This document shows, in pieces, positions 25,328-33,237 of a stretch of 33,237 bases of DNA. The notes beneath the pieces are model-generated. The model was given only the letters and a program-made list of their open reading frames with translations. It did not search any database and was not told the origin of the DNA. A program made the position numbers and the translations under genes. Position 1 is the first letter of the stretch. The number at the start of each line of letters is the position of its first letter. This stretch comes from RGIG3102 sp964525015. GTDB taxonomy: Bacteria; Bacillota; Clostridia; Oscillospirales; Ruminococcaceae. The stretch is taken from the NCBI GenBank assembly GCA_964525015.1, contig CAZGFY010000023.1:1-33237 (forward strand). The letters are read 5' to 3'.

Positions 25328-25477
25328 ATGTGTAAGGATAATAAAATATTATCAGTTATTATTATGATGGTTATAATGTTAAATTTAAATACTGTTATAT
25401 ATTTCATATCTATTTTCAAGGGGTGTTTTTTCTTTTATTTAATAAATATTTCTGATTTTAATTATCTTAAATTATAA
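25328..25477 (+). CDS. Possible 49-residue membrane peptide
   Basis: A short frame with GAGGTGA six bases before the ATG. The product starts with charged MCKDNK, then a long hydrophobic stretch (about residues 7-40), and ends without a soluble domain. It could be a small membrane protein or the broken start of a lost secreted-protein gene. AT-rich sequence yields such frames by chance, so support is weak. Confidence 0.3.
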   Translation: MCKDNKILSVIIMMVIMLNLNTVIYFISIFKGCFFFYLINISDFNYLKL

Positions 25478-25826
25478 TTTTATAATATAAATATCACGAT
25501 TTAATATTTGATTTTATAAGTAATTAAAATAAAAAAACTATAAAAATTAAGTTAAATTTTTAATTTACTTCTGGTTATTTTGAAAAAAATACTAATTCAC
25601 AAAATGTTCACAAATAAAATTATTGAAAAATTTGTTACATTGACGTGAAAAATGTTGAGTAAGGCAAGTTTGAAAAAGTTGTTTTATTAAACTAATAACA
25701 GTTTTTTGATTAAAAAAGTGTTATTTTGTATAAAATTGTTTTGATTTAGTCATTTTATAAGCTTAAAGTTGTTACATCAAAAGTGGGGTTTTGTGAAAGA
25801 TAGATTGATACTTTTTGAACAGAATA
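25478..25826. other. AT-rich non-coding stretch
   Basis: No gene, clear hairpin or repeat is seen on either strand. It is the upstream region of the secreted polysaccharidase gene and may contain binding sites that cannot be recognised by eye. Confidence 0.5.
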
Positions 25827-25855
25827 TTGACTTAATATGAATAATATGTTAACAT
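25827..25855 (+). promoter_or_regulatory. Promoter of the multidomain polysaccharidase gene
   Basis: TTGACT (25827-25832) is followed by 17 bases and TAACAT (25850-25855). The -10 box overlaps a perfect ATGTTAACAT palindrome (25846-25855). The leader to the ATG at 26032 would be about 170 bases. Confidence 0.55.
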
Positions 25856-26031
25856 TTGGGATATTTGCCAAATAATAGTAAAAATACTTAAAGAATTTTA
25901 GTTAAAATTTTATAAATTTATACATATATTGATGGCAAATTTTAGAGGAGAAATTTTTGTTTACAATTTAAAATGTGAATGAAAATAAATCAGGGTGTAT
26001 GAATAGTACACAAAGAAAGGAATTTATTTTT

Positions 26032-29000
26032 ATGAAAGTAAAAGAATTTAGTGCTTATAAAAGAATTATATCTTTATTATTAGCACTAACAATGGTTTTT
26101 AATTTAGCTTTATCATCTACATCAGGATATGCAATTGATGTGGAAAATGAAGTTAACTGGTTTGAAGACCCTGGATTTGATGATGCAAGCAATACTCAGC
26201 TTGCTTGGTATAAATCGTGGGGGAATGATTCAAGCTATTCAAGAGAATATGTTGTGATAGATGAAACTAATAATGTTTTAAGTATTTCAACTATAGCTAA
26301 TGGCTCTCAGCGCTTTGATATTCAGGGATTAAGTAAAAATACAGATTATACTTTTTCTTTTGATGCAATGAAAACAAGCGCACAAGAAGTAGAAATTTAT
26401 GTTAAAAGCATAGCAGGGAGCAATCCAGATTTAACAAGCAAAGCTGTTATTACAACAGATATGCAAAATTACGATATGGTTTTTAATACTGGTGATAACA
26501 CAGGAGTTGTTATAAGTGTATATTTGAAAAACCCAGGTTCTCAGGTGTATCTTGATAATATGGAATTAATGTATACACCACAAGAAGAATCAAATGAGCC
26601 AGTATACTCATATAATATGAAAGGCTCTATTTCAAATGTTGAAACTTTAGAGGCAAACCCTAGTGTGTTACCAATGTCGGATACAGAAAATGCTGGAAAT
26701 TGGCAATTGAGCTCAATGTCTGATGAGTTTGATGGGGAATATCTAGACCCAGATATGTGGCTAAATGATCATAGAACTTGGGATGGTAGAGATCCAGGGC
26801 CTTATAGCACTGAGAATGTTAGATTAGAAGATGGTAAATTAGTTTTAACATCTCATCACGATGGATATCAAGAAAATGGAGATCCAAAATATACAACAGC
26901 TTGTGCACAGCCAGTGTACACAACAGGATATGGATATTATGAAGTTAGCGCACGTTCAGCTCCGATTAGTATGACTAGTGCATTTTGGTTTAAAGTTCAT
27001 TCAGGGCTTGATGAAATAGATGTTTATGAACAAGTGGGCCGTGCTGTAAAAGACCCAGGATACGAAACAATGTATCCTATGAACTATCATATCTCAAATG
27101 ATGCAACAGAAGATCCACAAGATACAATACATCATTTATATGTTCACGACACAGAAATTGATTTAACAGATACATACAACACTTACGGCCTTGAATGGGG
27201 TCCTGACTATTTATATTTCTACTTTAATGGAGAATTAGTTAGAAGAGTTGAAAATAATTACTTCCATGAAGAGCAATATATCTATTTTGATATGGAGCCA
27301 TTTGTTTGGAAAGGATATGCGCCAGAAGATAGCTTTACAACATTTACACAGGAAGATGGCGAAGTTAGATACACTGGTGATTATCATATAGAATATATGC
27401 GTGTATGGCGTAGTGATGAGCCACAAGCTTATTATCCAGACCCAAATATCAGCTTGCCTGAAATTGGTGAAGTGAAAACAGCTCAAGCAGTTTACGGAAC
27501 ACCAGATGCACTTTTAGAAGATGGTACTTTTGATGAAATATGGAACACAGCTCAAAAATTAGAAGGATATACTGCAAAAGGTAATGGCGCTAGCGAAATT
27601 ATGGACATGCGCACTATGTGGGATGAAGAAAATCTGTATGTTTTTGCAATTGTTGAGGATACTGATGTTTTTGTAAATCACACAGTAAATGAAACTGGAG
27701 TAGAAAATTCTCACTGGAAAGGCGATAGTATTGAGCTTTTATTTGATTTTGGTAATCAAAAGAGAGATCATCTAGATAGCGATGATTTATTTATTCGTAT
27801 TCTGCCAGATGGACACGGCTATAGCGGTGAGCTTGATGCAATGCCAGAGGGAACTAGTTATGAAGCAAGTATTAATGAAGATGGATACTATGTTATTCAG
27901 CTAACGATGCCACTTAATAGTAGTAATAATCCTTTAAACGCTCAAAACGGAACGACAATAGGATTTGATGTGCAAATAAATGCAGGTAGCACGACTAGTC
28001 AAAACAGATATGCATCAGCTAACTGGAATGATATAAGTGGTAATATATATCAAATGGCATACGGCTCAGGAAATCTTGAATTAGTAAATACTTTAGATAC
28101 TCAGCCAAGCGATATTGTTTTACCAAAATCACCAGTAGTTACACCAAATACAACAATGCCAACAGATAGACCTGTTCATGATGTTCAATATGGAACACCA
28201 GCAGATTTATTAGAAGATGGAACAATTGATGAAATTTGGAATACAGCAAATGCTGTCGATGGATTTTTCACAACATCTCAAAGCATAGAAGGTATGCAAG
28301 AAAATGTTGATGTAAGATTATTATGGGATGAAGATTACCTATATGTTTTAGCACAAGTTGAAGATGATGATAGGCATGTTTCGCAAAATTCAAATGCTGA
28401 ATGGAATGGAGATGCTTTAGAATTATTTATTGATATGGGTGATGAAAAAGGCGCTTCATATGATGAAAATGATATTTATATATCACTACTTCCAGATGAT
28501 AGGAACACAGATATTTACACATCTGTAGATTTGGGAACAAAGTATATTATTCAAGCAGCAGTTCCTTTTAATAGCGTTGGAAAATCTTTTCAAACAGAAA
28601 AAGGAATTGTAACGTATAATTTAACACCTGAAAATAATGTTGTTTTAGGTTTTGAAGCTCAAATCGATGTTGCAACTCAGGAATCAGCTGGGCGAATAGG
28701 AACTGTTAACTGGTTTAATGATGATAATAGTGCTTGGCAAAAGATGGAGAAAACGGCTAGTGTAAGATTAGTTGGTGCTCCAGAAAAAGAAGAAGCTGTT
28801 CAAGGCGTTTATGTTGAATATTTTGATAACTACGATAGAAGAACAGATTACACAGGCTCATACCCATACGCAGAGCCACAAGCAAATACTCCAAATAATT
28901 ACCCAACTGAAAATAAAAATCACGAAGGTATTCCTGCTAATGTTCCATTAACATATACCACTATTACACAAAATATTGATGAGCATTATCCAACAGGGGG

Positions 29001-32000
29001 GCGAATTGATGGTCTTGATGGTCCAGCTTATACTTACGAAGGAAATGTTTTAGTTGGTGCAGAATATTATGCAGTAAGATATACAACTGTTTTAACAAAT
29101 TTAGAATACACAGGCGAATACTATTTCCAAATCAATGCAAATGATGCAAAAAACTTTATTATTTATGAAGAAGAAGAGTATCAATCAGCATTAAAATCAG
29201 AAACTCAGCCAACTCCGATTGCATCTTATCTAAGATGGAATGGTGACCCTAATAGTACACAGGCTATGGTTAATAGTAATGCACCATATGCAACTAATTC
29301 TGTAACTGATGGGTACACAGGATTCACTGTTTTAAATGCAAATGATGATATAGTGAAAATTTCACTAGATTCTCAAAAAGAATATAGAATAGTTTATGAA
29401 ATGGCTGAAGGAAAAGACACAGCGGTTTCACAATTAGCTTGGACTTATAATACAAGTGATAGCGAAGCTTTAAAGTATTTAGAAGTTGCAACAAATGCTG
29501 ATGTTTCAGATAAATTAATTCCAGAAAATAATTTAAGACTTCCTAAGGAATATACAGGTAATCTAGTTAGAGGGTATATAAAACCAATAGAAGAAATTGA
29601 TATGAATAAAATTTCAGTTTCTTCAAATAGTCAAAATACCACAGTGGAAGCTAATGGTTTCTTCTCGCTATTTACACAAAATGGCGAAGAATCTATCACT
29701 GTAAAAACAATTGACGGTGAGTTTGAAACTACTTTAGCTGTTTTATCAGATGGTGAAACAATAGTACCAACAGTTGATTTAACTAAAGAGCCAGAACAAG
29801 TAAAAGAAGTAGAGCAATGGGATGTTTTAGATATTGATTTCAAACTAGAGGTTCCAGCAGGCTCAAATCCATATATGGATACAGCAGGTAAAGTTGATGT
29901 AGTGTTTACACATACAAGTGGAGAAACGATAGAAACTCGAGCTTTTTATAAAGATAATGGTGTGTGGGCAGTTCGCTTTACTCCATCTTTAATAGGTGAA
30001 TGGAATTACACTGTTTCATATAACACTCAAAATCCACTTCCAGGTGATACATCATCAGAATATAATGATGATTACACAGCATTATTTAATGGCTTAAATG
30101 GAGTGATAACAGCAGTTGAAGGAACAAATCCAAACCTAAAAGGTGCATTAATTCAAGATACAGAATATTCAAACCATCTACAATATGAAAATGGTGAAGA
30201 TGCATATATTATGGGATATGAAGTTGACTGGATGGGGATTATAGCTCAAGGCGATGATGCAGCTTTAGAAAATGCAAAAACATTAATTGATAATCTTGCA
30301 GCGGCAGGCGTTAATGAAATATTAATGAATTCATTCGGCTGGGATACTGGCTGGGCAAAAGGAACTGGCACAGAAATCACTAATGGCGTTAAAGATTATA
30401 GCGAAAGCGATATTGCAGGATATAACTGGGGCGCAACAGATATAATTCCTTGGGAGTTTAATGGAGATGTAAACTCATCTCAAAGCAATATAAACTTTGA
30501 AGAAATGAATGAAGAATACTGGGTAAGATTTGATGAAGTTGTTGAATATATGAATGAACAAGGCATAACAGCTCATATATTCTGGAAAGTTTATAATAAA
30601 AGCGTTCAATGGCCAGATGGAAATAAAAACACTGATATAACTGATATCGACACAATGTATGCAAGATACTTTGTTGATAGATACAGTGCATATAATGTTG
30701 TTTTAGATTTAGGTAAAGAAAGTTATGGTCTTGAAAATGTGCAAAAATCTTATGATTATATAACGGCTATGGCAGAAGAATTCAACGAAGCTAATACATA
30801 TAATCGTATAGTAACTGTTCACGATTATGATGGGTACTATGAAAGTATAGATGAATTGCCAGATGCAAAAATTGAAGAAATGTATTCAATGTTTACAGAT
30901 CAATACCATGGAACATCTTCGTATAATGAAGCTGTAAAATGGATGGAAAAATTCCCAACCCTTCCATATTATCAATCAGAAACAAACTACCAATGGGCAA
31001 ATAATGGACACTACCAAACATATAGAGCAAACACAAATGAACATTCACCAGAAGCATCTGTGTGGGAATATGCTGATTTATTTATGGCAGGTGCATATTC
31101 AGCTCACTACTATACAGTTCATGCATGGGACGTTGTAAAATATGATGAAATGCCAGAACATATGGAATATTTTACGAATCTTACAAATTTTGCAACTGAA
31201 GTAGTAGGAATTGATACTTGGCAACAAATGACTGCTGATAATTCTATTGTAAATCCACTTTCAAATGGTAAATATGAAATTCTTTGGGAAAAAGGAAATA
31301 CAAGTGAATTAAAAACATGGGTTTCACAAGGCGAAGCTGGTGGGATGAAAGGTCAGGCTAGCCGCCGTGGTATGACAATTAGTGGAGATGGAAATCACTA
31401 CTTAGTGTTTACAGGGTTTGGTGATGATAGCCAAAACGTTACTTTAGATTCTACAAATCTTACACAGCTAAAAGAATTCACAGTTAATTTTACAGATGTA
31501 TCACAGCCTTTAGAAGCAGTTTTCTATAATGTTTTAACAGGCGAAAAAGTGAACGCTGGAACGATTACTGATACAGGCTCATTTACTAAAGAGTTTACAT
31601 TACCAGAATTTACTACAACAGTATTAGAAACTAATGGCGTAGAAAAACATGCTTCAGGAGAATCAATATTCTTATATGTTTATCCAGTAGATGAATTACC
31701 AAAAGAAGATATTGAAATTGTATCAGTTGAAAAAATTGCTGAAATCAAAGTTGAGGAAGGCGTTTTAGCACAAGATTTAGAACTTCCAAAAACAGTTTCG
31801 GTTACACTAAGTGATAACACAGTAGCCACTGTTAATGTTAATTGGGATTTATCAGGGTATAACCCAGAAATCGCAGGAAACTACACAATTACCGGTACGT
31901 TAGTAGATATTCCAGATGGACTGCTTAATACAGAACTAGTGTTTGCAGAGCTTGAATTAGTAGTTGGAGAAATTAATAATGATGATGTTCATGCAATTTT

Positions 32001-32568
32001 AGATGTAACTGTTGATCATGCAACAGCGGCAAAAGAAGGTATGTCTTACTTTGATATTAATCTTGAAAAAGCAACTAATATTCCGGCGCTTGAATTTGAT
32101 ATAACTCATAATGGAACTGATATAGAAATCACTACACCTGAAAACTTTATATTACTGCCAAAAGTATCAGAAACTAATGAGAATACAACAAATGTTGTTT
32201 TAGTTTACACTGGTATTATGGGCGAAAGCTTTAATACAGTTGAAAAAACTCCGATAGTTAAAGTTTCAGTAACAGGAACAGGTGCAACTATCGATGTATC
32301 AAATACTGAAATAACTCATCGCCCAGAAGATGGCTCAGGCGAGATTATGGCAAATGTTAAATATGGCAATTTAACAGTTACTTATAGTTTAAACTACGAT
32401 GTTAATAATGATGGCGTAATTAATATACTAGATTTAGCAGAAATTCAAAAATACTATGGTGCTCGTAAAGAATATGAAATATGGGTACAAGCACAACAAT
32501 ACGATTTCGATTTCAATGGTGCAGTTGACATAATGGATGTTATGGCAATTTATATGAGAATGGAATAG
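26032..32568 (+). CDS. Secreted dockerin-bearing multidomain glycanase (GH16 plus DUF5060/barrel)
   Basis: A 2178-residue exported enzyme. The frame opens at a GTG (25975), but the ATG at 26032 follows GAAAGGAA and begins a clear signal peptide ending at Ala34 (GYA). Domains in order: CBM4/9-like (40-183); GH16 (222-463) with catalytic EIDVYE, Glu328/Asp330/Glu333; two CBM9-like modules (484-686, 716-918); PA14-like (922-1141); DUF5060 Ig-like (1258-1333); TIM-barrel-like glycosidase (1378-1722) with candidate acids Glu1563 (LGKESYG) and Glu1650 (YQSETNY); beta-sandwich to about 1878; bacterial Ig-like (1891-1979); cohesin-like (1983-2118); type-I-like dockerin (2119-2178) with two Ca loops (DVNNDGVINILDL, DFDFNGAVDIMDV). 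GH16 type suggests agar/porphyran/laminarin-like substrates. Specificity is inferred only. Confidence 0.9.
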   Translation: MKVKEFSAYKRIISLLLALTMVFNLALSSTSGYAIDVENEVNWFEDPGFDDASNTQLAWYKSWGNDSSYSREYVVIDETNNVLSISTIANGSQRFDIQGLSKNTDYTFSFDAMKTSAQEVEIYVKSIAGSNPDLTSKAVITTDMQNYDMVFNTGDNTGVVISVYLKNPGSQVYLDNMELMYTPQEESNEPVYSYNMKGSISNVETLEANPSVLPMSDTENAGNWQLSSMSDEFDGEYLDPDMWLNDHRTWDGRDPGPYSTENVRLEDGKLVLTSHHDGYQENGDPKYTTACAQPVYTTGYGYYEVSARSAPISMTSAFWFKVHSGLDEIDVYEQVGRAVKDPGYETMYPMNYHISNDATEDPQDTIHHLYVHDTEIDLTDTYNTYGLEWGPDYLYFYFNGELVRRVENNYFHEEQYIYFDMEPFVWKGYAPEDSFTTFTQEDGEVRYTGDYHIEYMRVWRSDEPQAYYPDPNISLPEIGEVKTAQAVYGTPDALLEDGTFDEIWNTAQKLEGYTAKGNGASEIMDMRTMWDEENLYVFAIVEDTDVFVNHTVNETGVENSHWKGDSIELLFDFGNQKRDHLDSDDLFIRILPDGHGYSGELDAMPEGTSYEASINEDGYYVIQLTMPLNSSNNPLNAQNGTTIGFDVQINAGSTTSQNRYASANWNDISGNIYQMAYGSGNLELVNTLDTQPSDIVLPKSPVVTPNTTMPTDRPVHDVQYGTPADLLEDGTIDEIWNTANAVDGFFTTSQSIEGMQENVDVRLLWDEDYLYVLAQVEDDDRHVSQNSNAEWNGDALELFIDMGDEKGASYDENDIYISLLPDDRNTDIYTSVDLGTKYIIQAAVPFNSVGKSFQTEKGIVTYNLTPENNVVLGFEAQIDVATQESAGRIGTVNWFNDDNSAWQKMEKTASVRLVGAPEKEEAVQGVYVEYFDNYDRRTDYTGSYPYAEPQANTPNNYPTENKNHEGIPANVPLTYTTITQNIDEHYPTGGRIDGLDGPAYTYEGNVLVGAEYYAVRYTTVLTNLEYTGEYYFQINANDAKNFIIYEEEEYQSALKSETQPTPIASYLRWNGDPNSTQAMVNSNAPYATNSVTDGYTGFTVLNANDDIVKISLDSQKEYRIVYEMAEGKDTAVSQLAWTYNTSDSEALKYLEVATNADVSDKLIPENNLRLPKEYTGNLVRGYIKPIEEIDMNKISVSSNSQNTTVEANGFFSLFTQNGEESITVKTIDGEFETTLAVLSDGETIVPTVDLTKEPEQVKEVEQWDVLDIDFKLEVPAGSNPYMDTAGKVDVVFTHTSGETIETRAFYKDNGVWAVRFTPSLIGEWNYTVSYNTQNPLPGDTSSEYNDDYTALFNGLNGVITAVEGTNPNLKGALIQDTEYSNHLQYENGEDAYIMGYEVDWMGIIAQGDDAALENAKTLIDNLAAAGVNEILMNSFGWDTGWAKGTGTEITNGVKDYSESDIAGYNWGATDIIPWEFNGDVNSSQSNINFEEMNEEYWVRFDEVVEYMNEQGITAHIFWKVYNKSVQWPDGNKNTDITDIDTMYARYFVDRYSAYNVVLDLGKESYGLENVQKSYDYITAMAEEFNEANTYNRIVTVHDYDGYYESIDELPDAKIEEMYSMFTDQYHGTSSYNEAVKWMEKFPTLPYYQSETNYQWANNGHYQTYRANTNEHSPEASVWEYADLFMAGAYSAHYYTVHAWDVVKYDEMPEHMEYFTNLTNFATEVVGIDTWQQMTADNSIVNPLSNGKYEILWEKGNTSELKTWVSQGEAGGMKGQASRRGMTISGDGNHYLVFTGFGDDSQNVTLDSTNLTQLKEFTVNFTDVSQPLEAVFYNVLTGEKVNAGTITDTGSFTKEFTLPEFTTTVLETNGVEKHASGESIFLYVYPVDELPKEDIEIVSVEKIAEIKVEEGVLAQDLELPKTVSVTLSDNTVATVNVNWDLSGYNPEIAGNYTITGTLVDIPDGLLNTELVFAELELVVGEINNDDVHAILDVTVDHATAAKEGMSYFDINLEKATNIPALEFDITHNGTDIEITTPENFILLPKVSETNENTTNVVLVYTGIMGESFNTVEKTPIVKVSVTGTGATIDVSNTEITHRPEDGSGEIMANVKYGNLTVTYSLNYDVNNDGVINILDLAEIQKYYGARKEYEIWVQAQQYDFDFNGAVDIMDVMAIYMRME

Positions 32569-32579
32569 TAGTATATTAA

Positions 32580-32635
32580 AAAGGCTCAAAGACATCTCTA
32601 TGTAAAATAGAGATGTCAATGCCTTATTAAGAGTA
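32580..32635 (+). terminator. Intrinsic terminator after the polysaccharidase gene
   Basis: GACATCTCTA pairs over 10 bp with TAGAGATGTC around TGTAAAA. An outer AAGGC/GCCTT pairing extends the structure. It lies 20-60 bases after the stop and just before the next secreted-protein gene. Confidence 0.7.
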
Positions 32636-32656
32636 AGGCAATTTAGGAGATTATAG

Positions 32657-33237
32657 ATGAAAAATATAGGGCGAATACATAAAATTATAGCTTTAATGCT
32701 TTCTTTAAGCATAATATTTAGTTTGCCAACTTATGCAACAAATGAGATTGATTTAAATCAAAGTCAAAGTACTGCACAAATAAATCCAACAAGTATACAA
32801 ACAGATGAAAATGGAAAATTTTCATTTGACTTAATAATTGATGCATCTGATTTAGCAAGTATGGTTGAAATTGAATTCACGTCAAATACCGAAGGCGTTG
32901 ATATGATAGATTTAAAACTAAAATCAACAACCAATAAAGAGTTTTCAAAAGATTTTATTTCAATGCAAACATACAATGGTGATAATTATGAATATTTAAT
33001 GTGTGGTTTTTTATCTCTTAAAAATGTAGAAATAAAAGATGCTTATTTTGCAACTTTTACGGGAGAGTATCACGGCGATATCCCACTAGAAATAGCAGTT
33101 ACAAGCGTACAAGTTTGTAAAACAAATACAGATTTAAGCATGAGCTACGATATTATATATGATCATTACAATTCACTAGACGATGTTGTAATTTATATTA
33201 ATCAAAATGTTGTAAAAATGGGTGAAGAAATCACAGG
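32657..33237 (+). CDS. Secreted protein, N-terminal part (cut by window end)
   Basis: The frame is open for 193 codons from the ATG at 32657 to the end of the window. TTAGGAGA lies seven bases upstream. The start MKNIGRIHKIIALMLSLSII and following FSLPTYA form a signal peptide with probable cleavage after Ala27. The exported part begins with a Gln/Ser-rich linker, then a beta-rich segment (QTDENGKFSFDLIIDASDLA, VTSVQVCKTN). No catalytic family was recognised. Its position after the dockerin enzyme suggests another cell-surface or cellulosome-like carbohydrate protein (inference). Confidence 0.8.
   Translation, partial: MKNIGRIHKIIALMLSLSIIFSLPTYATNEIDLNQSQSTAQINPTSIQTDENGKFSFDLIIDASDLASMVEIEFTSNTEGVDMIDLKLKSTTNKEFSKDFISMQTYNGDNYEYLMCGFLSLKNVEIKDAYFATFTGEYHGDIPLEIAVTSVQVCKTNTDLSMSYDIIYDHYNSLDDVVIYINQNVVKMGEEIT

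Noticed and set aside
30458..30691. Minus-strand frame within the large glycanase gene, with others at 27235-27486 and 29631-29843.
   Set aside because: Shadows of a well-supported coding frame with low-complexity products.
1..33237. CRISPR array or prophage.
   Set aside because: No regularly spaced direct repeats and no phage structural or integrase genes were seen.

Overview
This is an AT-rich, low-GC Gram-positive window, most likely from an anaerobic Clostridia/Lachnospirales-type bacterium. Supporting signs are an oxygen-sensitive glycyl radical enzyme with its radical-SAM activase, an ECF transporter, clostridial-style Shine-Dalgarno sites, a lipoprotein binding protein and a dockerin-bearing polysaccharidase. 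A GH16 domain of the agarase/porphyranase/laminarinase type suggests, by inference only, a marine or fish-gut algal-glycan degrader.

Region 1 (1-762) holds the 5' part of an IS3-family transposase on the minus strand, cut by the window edge, then a strong hairpin terminator. Region 2 (856-9857) is a nucleoside-type locus. A Crp/Fnr-family regulator (minus) diverges from a plus-strand gene run: yjjI-type glycyl radical enzyme, yjjW-type activase, MFS transporter, ECF substrate-binding S subunit, a hairpin-rich gap, EcfT, two EcfA ATPases, a uridine-phosphorylase-like nucleoside phosphorylase and a TudS/DUF523-related putative desulfidase. A perfect 14+14 bp inverted repeat lies in the divergent promoter. 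The S subunit, energy module, phosphorylase and desulfidase suggest uptake and phosphorolysis of a nucleoside, perhaps a thio- or otherwise modified one. The chemistry done by the YjjI enzyme is unknown, and this is the best candidate here for an undescribed pathway.

Region 3 (9858-24072) starts with a gene-free stretch containing inverted repeats and a bidirectional terminator, then a DUF1349 concanavalin-like protein (minus). A LacI-family regulator diverges from it and opens a sugar operon: a family-5 binding lipoprotein, two Dpp/Opp-type permeases and two ATPases, a GH3 enzyme with permuted domain order, and a 1057-residue GH94-like (alpha/alpha)6-type protein. The peptide-type transporter is probably an oligosaccharide importer feeding the two intracellular enzymes.

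Region 4 (24073-26031) is a decayed accessory stretch: a terminator module repeated from region 3, an orphan protein with a cysteine cluster, a frameshifted RHS/YD-repeat remnant on the minus strand, a doubtful 49-residue membrane peptide and a promoter. Region 5 (26032-33237) encodes a 2178-residue secreted multidomain enzyme (CBM, GH16, two CBM9-like modules, PA14-like, DUF5060 plus barrel, Ig-like, cohesin-like, dockerin), a terminator, and the start of another secreted protein cut by the window end. Regions 3 and 5 fit together as extracellular cleavage, oligomer import and cytoplasmic breakdown of one polysaccharide.
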